NCBI GenBank assembly: GCA_027008345.1
Contig: JALTBU010000209.1
Span: 1 to 16,785 of the forward strand
Direction of reading: 5' to 3'
From: Nautiliaceae bacterium
Lineage (GTDB): Bacteria > Campylobacterota > Campylobacteria > Campylobacterales > Nautiliaceae
DNA length: 16,785 nt
Shown: positions 6,264 to 13,542 of the stretch, piece by piece
Layout of the letters: the number at the start of each line of letters is the position of its first letter
How positions within the stretch are numbered: the first letter of the stretch is position 1
Notes under the pieces: model-generated
Seen by the model: the letters and a program-made list of their open reading frames with translations, nothing else
Told to the model about the DNA's origin: nothing
Databases searched by the model: none
Position numbers and translations under genes: made by a program

Positions 6264-7537
6264 AACGATTAATTACTTTATCAATAATTTTGGTTCTTTT
6301 TTGGGGTTGCGGAGTTAAACATCCTGAAATTGGTAAAAAAGTTTTTCCAAAAGAAGATGATTATATTATAAAAGCATTAGTTTATGAAAACAGTGGAGAT
6401 TATAAAGATGCGGAAAAAATTTATAAATTTCTTTATAAAAAAACAGATAAAAATATTTATTTTGAAAAATATTTAGATGCTTTATTTTCTTTAAAAAAAT
6501 ATGATGAAGTCATAAAAGAAGCCAATAAATTTTTAGATAAAAAATGGGATGATGAAGTTTTTAAAATAAAAATTTTTGCACTTTTGGAAAAAAATAGACT
6601 TGAAGAAGCAAAAAAAGAGCTACTTAATAAATTTAATAAAAAAGACGAGTTTTTTTATTCTATGATGAGTTATATTTTAATGAAACAAGGTAAATATCTT
6701 GATGCACTTGAATATTCTAAAAGTAATTATGCTTTAAATCATACAAAAAGAAATCTTTTAAATCTTACTAATATATTAATAAAAAATAAAAAATATAATG
6801 AAGCAATTGCATATTTAAATACAAGACTTAAAGAAAAAGGATGTGAATACGATGTATGTTTGAAACTTGCTCAGATTTACAAAGAGCTTTATGATTATGA
6901 AAGACTTGCTCAAATTTATGAAAAAATGGGAAGGTTTGAGAGGAAATATTATCTTTTGGCACTTAATTATTATATGAATGAGGGAAAATATCAAAAAGCT
7001 ATAAATTTGGTAAAAAAACATCGTCTTGATGAGGAATATTTGATGTATATTTATGATGCAATGGGAAAATATAATAAAGCAGCTCTCGTTGCAATGAATC
7101 TATATTTAAAAACAAACGATTTAAAGTATCTACTTAAATATACAATATATATATACAAAGCAAGTGATGATTTAAAAACAGCAAAAGAAGTTGTAGAAAA
7201 ACTTAAAATAATAGAAAAAAAAATAAAAACTCCTTTTGTATATAATTTTTTAGGTTATGTTTTAATAGATAAAAATATTAATCCAAAAGAGGGGCTTGAA
7301 TATATTGAAAAAGCTATTAAAATGCAGCCTGATAATATCGAATATATTGATTCACTCGCTTGGGGATATTATAAATTAAAAGACTGTAAGAGTGCATGGG
7401 AAATTATTAAAAATATTGATTCTAATGATAGAATTATAAAATTCCATAAAAAAATGATAAAAAGGTGTTTGAATGATTCTGAAAAAAATAATAGATCAGA
7501 CAAGAAAAGATTTAGAAAAAAGAAAAAACACAAGTGA
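6260..7537 (+). CDS. Tetratricopeptide-repeat lipoprotein
   Basis: A 425-residue lysine-rich protein. It begins with KRLITLSIILVLFWGC, a lipoprotein signal peptide with C17 as the likely lipidated residue (the FWGC lipobox is off consensus). The rest is helical repeats in TPR style; the clearest units lie at about 324-390 (FLGYVLIDKNINPKEGLEYI, QPDNIEYIDSLAWGYYKL). It is probably anchored in the outer or inner membrane facing the periplasm and acts as a protein-binding scaffold; the partner is unknown. The start overlaps the YkgJ-like gene by four bases. The last 22 codons run 65 bases into trpC and encode a basic low-complexity tail (KKRFRKKKKHK); deleting one A from the A7 tract at 7448-7454 would instead stop the protein at 7457, just before the trpC ribosome site. 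Confidence 0.83.
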   Translation: MKRLITLSIILVLFWGCGVKHPEIGKKVFPKEDDYIIKALVYENSGDYKDAEKIYKFLYKKTDKNIYFEKYLDALFSLKKYDEVIKEANKFLDKKWDDEVFKIKIFALLEKNRLEEAKKELLNKFNKKDEFFYSMMSYILMKQGKYLDALEYSKSNYALNHTKRNLLNLTNILIKNKKYNEAIAYLNTRLKEKGCEYDVCLKLAQIYKELYDYERLAQIYEKMGRFERKYYLLALNYYMNEGKYQKAINLVKKHRLDEEYLMYIYDAMGKYNKAALVAMNLYLKTNDLKYLLKYTIYIYKASDDLKTAKEVVEKLKIIEKKIKTPFVYNFLGYVLIDKNINPKEGLEYIEKAIKMQPDNIEYIDSLAWGYYKLKDCKSAWEIIKNIDSNDRIIKFHKKMIKRCLNDSEKNNRSDKKRFRKKKKHK

Positions 7538-8243
7538 TTTTGAAAAATTTTTAAAAATTCAAAGAAATTTCAGAGATGTAAAAAAAGCTCTAAAATCAAC
7601 AGATGATAATCCATACAGAATAATTGCAGAAGTTAAAAAAGCAAGTCCGAGTAAAGGGATAATAAGAGAGGATTTTAATCCAATAGAAATTGCTGAAATT
7701 TATAATGAAGTTGCTGATGCCATGAGTATTTTAACTGAGCCTCATTTTTTTCAAGGTTCAATCGGATATCTTGAAGAAATAAATAAATTCAGTAAAATAC
7801 CCCTTTTAAGAAAAGATTTTATTATAGATGAGTATCAAATTGCTGAGGCTTATGCAGCAGGCGCAGATTTTATATTATTAATAGCAAAAGCACTTGATTT
7901 AAATCAATTACAAAAGCTTTATAATTTTGCTAAAAATATAGGTATGGAAGTTCTTTTTGAGATTCACGATGAAGAAGATTTGGAAAAAGCATTAAAAATT
8001 GGGGCTGAAATTATCGGTTTTAATCATAGGGATTTGAAAACTTTTGAAATGCATATGGATTTAAGTGAAAAATTAATAAAAAATTTACCAAAAAGTTGTA
8101 TAATAGTGGCAGAGAGCGGAATTAATGATTTTGATACGGTAAAAAAACTTCATAATAACGGTGTAGATGCATTTTTGGTAGGAGAGCACTTTATGAGACA
8201 AAATGATATTAAAAAGGCTGTTTTAAAATTGAAAGGAAGATAA
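7473..8243 (+). CDS. trpC: Indole-3-glycerol phosphate synthase (TrpC)
   Basis: TrpC converts CdRP to indole-3-glycerol phosphate in tryptophan synthesis. The 256-residue TIM barrel carries the family motifs in order: IAEVKKASPSKGII (catalytic lysine), ILTEPHFFQGS, PLLRKDFIIDEYQI, GADFILLIAKAL, IGFNHRDLKTFEM (usually INNRDL), VAESGIND and VDAFLVGEHFM. AAGG lies six bases before the ATG, and that start matches the family N terminus, so the 65-base overlap with the lipoprotein gene comes from the lipoprotein side. No other trp gene is in the window, so trpC is separate from the rest of the pathway here. Its stop is directly followed by the ATG of the GGDEF gene. Confidence 0.95.
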   Translation: MILKKIIDQTRKDLEKRKNTSDFEKFLKIQRNFRDVKKALKSTDDNPYRIIAEVKKASPSKGIIREDFNPIEIAEIYNEVADAMSILTEPHFFQGSIGYLEEINKFSKIPLLRKDFIIDEYQIAEAYAAGADFILLIAKALDLNQLQKLYNFAKNIGMEVLFEIHDEEDLEKALKIGAEIIGFNHRDLKTFEMHMDLSEKLIKNLPKSCIIVAESGINDFDTVKKLHNNGVDAFLVGEHFMRQNDIKKAVLKLKGR

Positions 8244-8951
8244 ATGATAAAATCTTTTTTTACAGATTTTAGCTTATCGGCTTTATTTTCTGTTATATTG
8301 TTTTTTATATTAACAAAATTATTAATGCTTAATGCCGAAAGTGCATATACTATATCAATAGTAGCGTTTGGCGTTATTTTTGTTTTTTCGTTAACACTTT
8401 CTTTTTATCTTTATAAAATAAAACAAAAAATGGATTTATTAAATTTGCAGATAGAAAAATTAAATAAATTTGATGAAATTACTGATGTATATAACAGGAA
8501 TTTTTTACTTGAAAATCTGCAAAAATATTTTGATATTTCAAAAAGGAAAAATATTCCTCTAAGTATTATGATTGTAGATATTGATAATTTCAAAAAAATT
8601 AATGAAAAGTATGGATTTGAAAAAGGAAATGAAGTTTTAAAAAAAGTTTCACATATTTTGAAAAAAAATCTCAGAGGAATGGATATAGTAGGCAGATACA
8701 GTTCTGATGAATTTTTGATAGCATCTTTTTCAACAAAAGAAGAATTTTTAAAACTTGCATCAAGAATTCATAAAATTTTAAAAAATATAAATGATGAGGT
8801 TAATATTGAAGTTAGTATCGGAGTAACTGAAAGAAATAATTTTGATACTTTAAAAGATATGCTTAGAAAAGCTCAGGAAGCTGTATATTTAGCACAGAGA
8901 AAAGGTGGAAACAGAGTTGATTTTTTGGAACATTTTTTGCTTATAGAGTAA
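8244..8951 (+). CDS. Membrane GGDEF-domain protein with degenerate SSDEF active site
   Basis: A 235-residue protein: two membrane helices (about 8-30 and 36-58), a short linker helix, and a GGDEF domain from about 76 (FDEITDVYNRNFLLENL). The metal site VDIDNFKKINEKYG and the VSIGV strand are present. The signature, however, is RYSSDEF (S153, S154, D155, E156, F157) in place of GGDEF. The two glycines hold the GTP; losing both usually removes diguanylate cyclase activity. The product-inhibition site RxxD (R144-G-M-D147), exactly five residues upstream, is intact. So this may be a c-di-GMP receptor rather than an enzyme; weak cyclase activity cannot be excluded. It starts on the base after the trpC stop with AGGAAG upstream and is followed by flgH, which makes a role in flagellar control reasonable but unproven. 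Confidence 0.88.
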   Translation: MIKSFFTDFSLSALFSVILFFILTKLLMLNAESAYTISIVAFGVIFVFSLTLSFYLYKIKQKMDLLNLQIEKLNKFDEITDVYNRNFLLENLQKYFDISKRKNIPLSIMIVDIDNFKKINEKYGFEKGNEVLKKVSHILKKNLRGMDIVGRYSSDEFLIASFSTKEEFLKLASRIHKILKNINDEVNIEVSIGVTERNNFDTLKDMLRKAQEAVYLAQRKGGNRVDFLEHFLLIE

Positions 8952-8963
8952 AAAAGGTTGTAA

Positions 8964-9671
8964 TTGAAAAAAATAATTTTATTTTCTTCGCTTATTTTTT
9001 TTATAGGTTGCGCTTCTCATCCTATGGATCCAGATATAAGTATGACACCTCCGAAATATGTTGAAGAGATGCCAAGTCGTGATACTGATAATATTGTAAA
9101 TGATCCGGGTTCTCTTTTTACAAATTCTGATAATTTATTCTCAGATACAAAAGCAAAAAAGGTAAATGATATTGTTACAGTGGTTATTACCGAACAGGTA
9201 ACACAGTCTTCTCAGGCCACAAAAAAATTAAATGAATCAAATCAGGATAACGGAGGACTTTTTGATGCCAGTATAAGCGGTGGTGTGAATGTGGGCGGTA
9301 AAAAGTACGGTCTTTCAAAAACAGGGCTGAGCCTTAATTTGCCTGCTATGAATTCCAATAGGGCTTTTAATGGAAGCGGAGTTCAGGATAGAAAAGAAAA
9401 ATTTCAAACCACTATAAGTGCTAGAATAGTAAAAGTTTTAAAAAATGGAAATTATTATATTTATGGGACAAGGGAAATTTTTGTTGATGGACAAAAACAA
9501 ATTATACAAATAGCAGGGGTTATAAGACCACAGGATATTGGAGCAGATAATACAATTGATTCTAAATATATTTCCGATGCAAAAATCAAATATGTAACAC
9601 AAGGTGATATAAAAGAATATACAGAACCTAATTGGTTTGTGAAATTTTGGAATAAAATTTCCCCTTGGTAA
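8964..9671 (+). CDS. flgH: Flagellar L-ring protein FlgH
   Basis: FlgH forms the outer-membrane ring that lets the flagellar rod turn. The 235-residue sequence has a lipoprotein signal (KKIILFSSLIFFIGC, C16 lipidated), a polar linker, then the L-ring core: SLFTNSDNLFSDTKAKKVND, DIVTVVITEQVTQSSQATKK, the glycine/serine-rich middle, FNGSGVQDRKEKFQTTISAR, and NGNYYIYGTREIFVDGQKQI followed by GVIRPQDIGADNTI. The start is TTG with AAGG eight bases upstream, 12 bases after the GGDEF gene. No flagellar sigma-28 or sigma-54 promoter is visible just upstream, so it is probably read with the upstream operon. Its stop abuts the stop of hemW on the other strand with no gap. Confidence 0.95.
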   Translation: MKKIILFSSLIFFIGCASHPMDPDISMTPPKYVEEMPSRDTDNIVNDPGSLFTNSDNLFSDTKAKKVNDIVTVVITEQVTQSSQATKKLNESNQDNGGLFDASISGGVNVGGKKYGLSKTGLSLNLPAMNSNRAFNGSGVQDRKEKFQTTISARIVKVLKNGNYYIYGTREIFVDGQKQIIQIAGVIRPQDIGADNTIDSKYISDAKIKYVTQGDIKEYTEPNWFVKFWNKISPW

Positions 9672-10724
9672 TTATTCAATAATATAAGCGCTTAGTGCAT
9701 CTGCAAGTAAAAAATCATATGAATAAATTTTTCCTTCTTTTTTGAATAACTTTTTTTCGTTTATCAATATTCCTGCTCTTTTTTTCTCTTCTTTGTTTAA
9801 TATGCTTTCTTCAAATCCGACTATGCTTCTAAGCCCTAAAAGGACTTTTTCTTTTTTTATATCACTGTTATTTAAGAATTCATATTTATATTTTGTCGGA
9901 TTTTTTATATATTCATTTACATCTTTGTTTGTATAATATCTAAACATTTTCCTTTCGTTAAATCCTACGGCTCCTGAACCGATTCCAAGATATTCTTTAT
10001 GCTCCCAGTATCCTAAGTTATGAAGACACGGATTTCCGAAATTTGAAATTTCATATTGTCTAAATCTTTTTTTTATCTCTTCAATAAACCATATTTCAAG
10101 TTCTTCATCTTCTTTTCTTTTGCTGTAATCACCTTCCCATTTTGTATTTTCTTCTATCATTAAAGAATATGCGCTTATATGTGTAATTGGCAAAGAATCA
10201 ATGATTTTTAAATCATTTTTTAAAAGTTCATAATTATCAAGCGAAGTGGCGTAGATAATATCAAGATTTATATTCTCAAATCCGGCTTTTTTTGCATTTT
10301 CAATTGTTTTAATTGCAAGTTTTGAAGAGTGGTTTCGGTTTAGAAATTTTAATTTCCCATCATCAAAACTTTGGACTCCAAAACTTATTCTGTTGACTCC
10401 TAAATTTTTTATCTCTTTTAACCATTCATAGGAAGCATTGGGATTTGACTCAATTGTAATTTCTTTTGTATTTTTAGTATATGGTGATAAAAGTGTAAAA
10501 AGCTTTTCATAAAAAGAAACAGGCATTGTAGAGGGTGTACCTCCTCCTATAAAAACTGTTTCAAATTCTTTAAATTCAAATTTTTCTATATCGTTTATGA
10601 ACTGTTTTTTTATTGCTTTAAAATATTCTTTTTTTAAGTGATTTAAATTTGTATATGAATTAAAGGCACAATAATTGCATTTACTATCACAAAAAGGTAT
10701 ATGAATATATAATAATTTTTTCAT
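9672..10724 (-). CDS. hemW: Radical SAM heme chaperone HemW
   Basis: A 350-residue radical SAM protein, formerly annotated as a coproporphyrinogen III oxidase-like protein. The cluster motif is C12-x3-C16-x2-C19 in IHIPFCDSKCNYCAF, where a true HemN would have a further cysteine just after. Others: VFIGGGTPSTMP, TIESNPNASYEW, GVNRISFGVQSFDDGKL, the HemW-specific heme-binding HNLGYW followed by EYLGIGSGAVGF. HemW is thought to insert heme into respiratory enzymes. It is transcribed against flgH and diverges from nudH. The ribosome site is weak (GGAAA about nine bases upstream). Assignment to HemW rather than HemN rests on the missing cysteine and the HNxxYW motif. Confidence 0.9.
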   Translation of the reverse strand: MKKLLYIHIPFCDSKCNYCAFNSYTNLNHLKKEYFKAIKKQFINDIEKFEFKEFETVFIGGGTPSTMPVSFYEKLFTLLSPYTKNTKEITIESNPNASYEWLKEIKNLGVNRISFGVQSFDDGKLKFLNRNHSSKLAIKTIENAKKAGFENINLDIIYATSLDNYELLKNDLKIIDSLPITHISAYSLMIEENTKWEGDYSKRKEDEELEIWFIEEIKKRFRQYEISNFGNPCLHNLGYWEHKEYLGIGSGAVGFNERKMFRYYTNKDVNEYIKNPTKYKYEFLNNSDIKKEKVLLGLRSIVGFEESILNKEEKKRAGILINEKKLFKKEGKIYSYDFLLADALSAYIIE

Positions 10725-10753
10725 TTTTCATTTTCCATTTCTTATTTATTCGT

Positions 10754-10759
10754 TATAAT
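10754..10759 (+). promoter_or_regulatory. Promoter -10 (TATAAT) of the nudH-lysC-hobA-holB-folP operon
   Basis: GTTATAATTTT on the plus strand, the same 11 bases found at the pdxA and kdsB promoters. The predicted start is near 10766, giving a leader of about 14 nt with AGGTGA and the TTG start of nudH. It lies in the 55-base gap to the divergent hemW. Confidence 0.65.
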
Positions 10760-10779
10760 TTTACAAAAAAAGGTGAAAT

Positions 10780-11238
10780 TTGAAAAAATACAGACCAAAT
10801 GTGGCAGCAATCATACTTTCACCTAAATATCCCGAAAAAGTTGAAGTTTTTGTGGCAAAACGTACAGATGTCGATGCATGGCAGTTTCCACAAGGCGGGA
10901 TTGATGAAGGGGAGAGTCCAAGAGAAGCACTTTTTAGAGAGCTTAAAGAGGAAATAGGTACTGATGAAGTTGAAATAATAGCACAGATGCCAGAATGGTT
11001 AAGTTATGATTTTCCAAAAATGATAGCGCAAAAAATGTATCCGTATGATGGACAGACCCAAAAATATTTTTTAGTCCGTCTGAAACCAGGTGCTAAAATT
11101 AATTTAAATACTGAAATTCCTGAATTTAGGGATTATAAATTTGTAAATCTTAATGAAATTTTTAATTATGTAAAATCTTTTAAAAGACCGGTATATAAAA
11201 AAGTAATTGATTATTTCAAAAAAAACGGTTATTTATAA
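10780..11238 (+). CDS. rppH: RNA pyrophosphohydrolase (RppH/NudH), Nudix family
   Basis: A 152-residue Nudix hydrolase. The Nudix box is complete: GGIDEGESPREALFRELKEE followed by IG, with the metal-binding glutamates in RELKEE. The flanking DAWQFPQGG, YDFPKMIAQKMYPYDGQTQK and LVRL strands are those of the RppH/NudH group, which removes pyrophosphate from the 5' end of mRNA (and can hydrolyse dinucleoside polyphosphates) and so begins mRNA decay. The start is TTG with AGGTGA upstream. It leads the operon with lysC eight bases downstream, as in other Campylobacterota. Substrate is inferred from family. Confidence 0.92.
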   Translation: MKKYRPNVAAIILSPKYPEKVEVFVAKRTDVDAWQFPQGGIDEGESPREALFRELKEEIGTDEVEIIAQMPEWLSYDFPKMIAQKMYPYDGQTQKYFLVRLKPGAKINLNTEIPEFRDYKFVNLNEIFNYVKSFKRPVYKKVIDYFKKNGYL

Positions 11239-11246
11239 GGAGAAGT

Positions 11247-12455
11247 ATGTTAGTAGTACAAAAATTCGGAGGTACAAGCGTAGGGGATCTTGATAGAATA
11301 CAGAATGTTGCAAATATAGTAAAAAAATATAAAGAAAAAGGGGATGATGTTGTAGTAGTTGTCTCTGCAATGGCTGGCGAGACAAACAAACTGCTTGAAT
11401 ATGCAAATCATTTTTCTAAAACTCCTCCTCAAAGAGAAGTCGATTTACTTGTAAGCAGCGGTGAGAGGGTTACAAGTGCTCTTTTATCAATCGCACTTCA
11501 ATCTATGGGAATTCCTGCAATTGCACTTACTGGTCGTCAGGCTGGTATCAAAACTACGAGTGATCATATGAAAGCCAGAATTATGGATATTGACCCAGAA
11601 AAAATGCAAAAACAATTAAAAGAAGGAAAAGTTGTTATTGTTGCGGGATTTCAAGGAATTAATGAAAATGGAGATGTTACTACATTAGGACGCGGCGGGA
11701 GTGATTTAACTGCTGTTGCAATAGCAGGAGCGTTAAATGCAGATAAATGTGAAATTTATACTGATGTGGATGGAATTTATACAACAGATCCTAGAATTGA
11801 GCCAAAAGCCAAAAAAATAGATATGATAAGTTATGATGAAATGCTTGAACTTGCGAGTCTTGGTGCAAAAGTTATGCAAAGCCGCTCAGTAGAACTTGCT
11901 AAAAAACTTAATGTTGATATTGAAGTAAAATCATCTTTTAAACCTGAGATAAAAGGGACATTAATAACAAAGGAGACACCGGATATGGAAAAAGTTTTAG
12001 TTAGTGGAATCGCACTTGATAAAAATCAGGCGAGGGTAAGTATTTTCGGAGTTGAAGACAGACCGGGAATCAGTGCGGAAATATTTAAAAAACTTGCTGA
12101 TAAAAATATAAATGTTGATATGATTGTTCAAAATGTAGGAAAAGACAATAAAGCAAATTTGACATTTACTGTTCCTCAAACAGAACTTGAACTTACAAAA
12201 GAAGTTTTAAAAGAATATGAAAAAAATGCAGAGGGGATTGAATATGATGATTCTATTGCAAAAGTAAGTGTGGTAGGAGTAGGTATGAAATCTCACAGCG
12301 GTGTTGCAGCAAAGGCGTTTGAAACATTAGCAGATGAAAATATAAATATTTTAATGATTTCAACAAGTGAAATTAAAATTTCAATGGTAATTGATGAAAA
12401 ATACGGAGAACTTGCTGTAAGAGCATTACATAAAGCATATGAATTGGATAAATAA
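11247..12455 (+). CDS. lysC: Aspartate kinase (LysC)
   Basis: Aspartate kinase phosphorylates L-aspartate, the first step to lysine, threonine, methionine and diaminopimelate. The 402-residue length is normal for the monofunctional enzyme. Kinase domain: VVQKFGGTSVGDLDR at the N terminus, VSSGERVTSALL, TTLGRGGSDLTAVAIAG, and EIYTDVDGIYTTDPRIEP, then ELASLGAKVMQSRSVELAKK. Two ACT domains fill the C terminus (about 265-402; DRPGISAEIFKKLADKNINV and GVAAKAFETLADENINILMI), so feedback control by lysine and/or threonine is expected. AAGGAG precedes the ATG. The stop and the hobA start share one base (TAATG). Confidence 0.96.
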   Translation: MLVVQKFGGTSVGDLDRIQNVANIVKKYKEKGDDVVVVVSAMAGETNKLLEYANHFSKTPPQREVDLLVSSGERVTSALLSIALQSMGIPAIALTGRQAGIKTTSDHMKARIMDIDPEKMQKQLKEGKVVIVAGFQGINENGDVTTLGRGGSDLTAVAIAGALNADKCEIYTDVDGIYTTDPRIEPKAKKIDMISYDEMLELASLGAKVMQSRSVELAKKLNVDIEVKSSFKPEIKGTLITKETPDMEKVLVSGIALDKNQARVSIFGVEDRPGISAEIFKKLADKNINVDMIVQNVGKDNKANLTFTVPQTELELTKEVLKEYEKNAEGIEYDDSIAKVSVVGVGMKSHSGVAAKAFETLADENINILMISTSEIKISMVIDEKYGELAVRALHKAYELDK

Positions 12456-12985
12456 TGGATTTAAACCGCTTCATTATTGATTTGATTAGAAAAAAAAATT
12501 ACAAATGGATGGAAGAGAGAAGGCTTGATTTTGTGCCTCTTCTTTCAGTTTTTTTAACTCAGATACTTGATGGTAAAAGTGTAATTGTTATTACTGATGA
12601 AAAAAGAAAATGGTATGGTGAATATCTGATTAATAAAATAAATAACTTTTCAGAATTTAAGCCGCAGTTTTTTCCTTTTTATATTTTAGAAAATATAGTT
12701 CCGCAGATAACAATGGCAAAACATCCTGAAGATTTTGATATGATAGAAGATATGCTTAATGTTTCATTTAATGATTATATTTTCTGGTATATCGGGCAGG
12801 AAACTCCTGTTTTAAAATTTGCAAGAAGAAAACCTGAATCATTTTTTTGGATAATGGATAATGATTTGTCAAAAAACTTTTATTTAAAATCGACAGATAC
12901 GTATCTTGATAATAAACTTTTACATCTTGCCGATATGGTAAATGAAAGTCTCAATGCCGCGGTATTTGGAGAGGTGGATATTTGA
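12455..12985 (+). CDS. hobA: DnaA-binding replication initiation factor HobA
   Basis: A 176-residue homologue of HobA (HP1230), the Campylobacterota-specific protein that binds domain I of DnaA and promotes DnaA assembly at the origin, a counterpart of DiaA. Recognised from the N-terminal FIIDLIRKKNYKWMEERRLD followed by FVPLL, KSVIVITDEKRKWYGEYLI, and the FPFYILENIVPQI segment; fold is SIS-like. It is encoded between lysC (one-base overlap) and holB (four-base overlap), the same order as in Helicobacter and Campylobacter. The identification supports the taxonomic call. No catalytic role is known. Confidence 0.9.
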   Translation: MDLNRFIIDLIRKKNYKWMEERRLDFVPLLSVFLTQILDGKSVIVITDEKRKWYGEYLINKINNFSEFKPQFFPFYILENIVPQITMAKHPEDFDMIEDMLNVSFNDYIFWYIGQETPVLKFARRKPESFFWIMDNDLSKNFYLKSTDTYLDNKLLHLADMVNESLNAAVFGEVDI

Positions 12986-13542
12986 GTAAAGCTATAATAA
13001 CAAATAATATTGATAAATTATTAGAAGAAATACAAGCATGGGAAGTTGTTAGAAAAGATGAAATTAAAATTGATGATGTTAATTACATAAAACAAAAAGC
13101 ATATATAGCAGATAAAGAAAAGCGTCTTATCATAATAGCAGCTGAAAAATTTAATATTTACGCACAAAATGCACTTTTAAAACTTATTGAAGAACCTCCT
13201 AAAAACATAGATTTTATAATAGTAACAAATTCGAAACATTCTCTTCTTGACACTATCCTTTCGCGGGTAATTATTGAAAAAAAATTTTATGAGAGTGAAG
13301 ATGATTTTGAACTCAAACCGGTTACAAATGAATATATTTTAGATCTTTTGACATCTAATTTACAAAAAGAAGACATAAAAAAATTATTAAAAGCGATTAT
13401 TAAAAAAAAGAAATTATCTGATGAAACTTTGAAAGTTATAAACGATGCTGTTTTGATGCTTGAACTAAATCTTGATAAAGAGGCTGTAATAGCGCTTGTA
13501 ATGCTCAGTTTAAAGGTTGATAATGCGAATATACAAACTTAA
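12982..13542 (+). CDS. holB: DNA polymerase III subunit delta prime (HolB), short form
   Basis: A 186-residue clamp-loader delta prime subunit. The best motifs are AQNALLKLIEEPP, FIIVTNSKHSLLDTILSRV (sensor/arginine-finger SRx with R retained and the usual Cys replaced by Val). It lacks a Walker A site and the zinc cysteines, and is much shorter than the roughly 330-residue enterobacterial protein, as is common in Campylobacterota, so the C-terminal collar domain is reduced. It works in the clamp loader at the replication fork. The start is TTG with GAGG seven bases before; it overlaps hobA by four bases (TTGA) and folP by 20 bases. Pairing with hobA keeps two replication genes together. Confidence 0.85.
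   Translation: MSKAIITNNIDKLLEEIQAWEVVRKDEIKIDDVNYIKQKAYIADKEKRLIIIAAEKFNIYAQNALLKLIEEPPKNIDFIIVTNSKHSLLDTILSRVIIEKKFYESEDDFELKPVTNEYILDLLTSNLQKEDIKKLLKAIIKKKKLSDETLKVINDAVLMLELNLDKEAVIALVMLSLKVDNANIQT

Noticed and set aside
7473..7537. Basic tail of the TPR lipoprotein as a nucleic-acid-binding domain.
   Set aside because: The tail is the trpC start read in another frame, so its lysine richness follows from AT-rich codons of trpC.
8244..8951. Calling the GGDEF protein an active diguanylate cyclase.
   Set aside because: The SSDEF signature removes both substrate-contacting glycines, so activity should not be assumed.
9686..9697. Palindrome around AAGCGCTT near the flgH/hemW junction as a terminator or operator.
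   Set aside because: It lies in the hemW coding end, is short, and has no T-tract; more likely chance.
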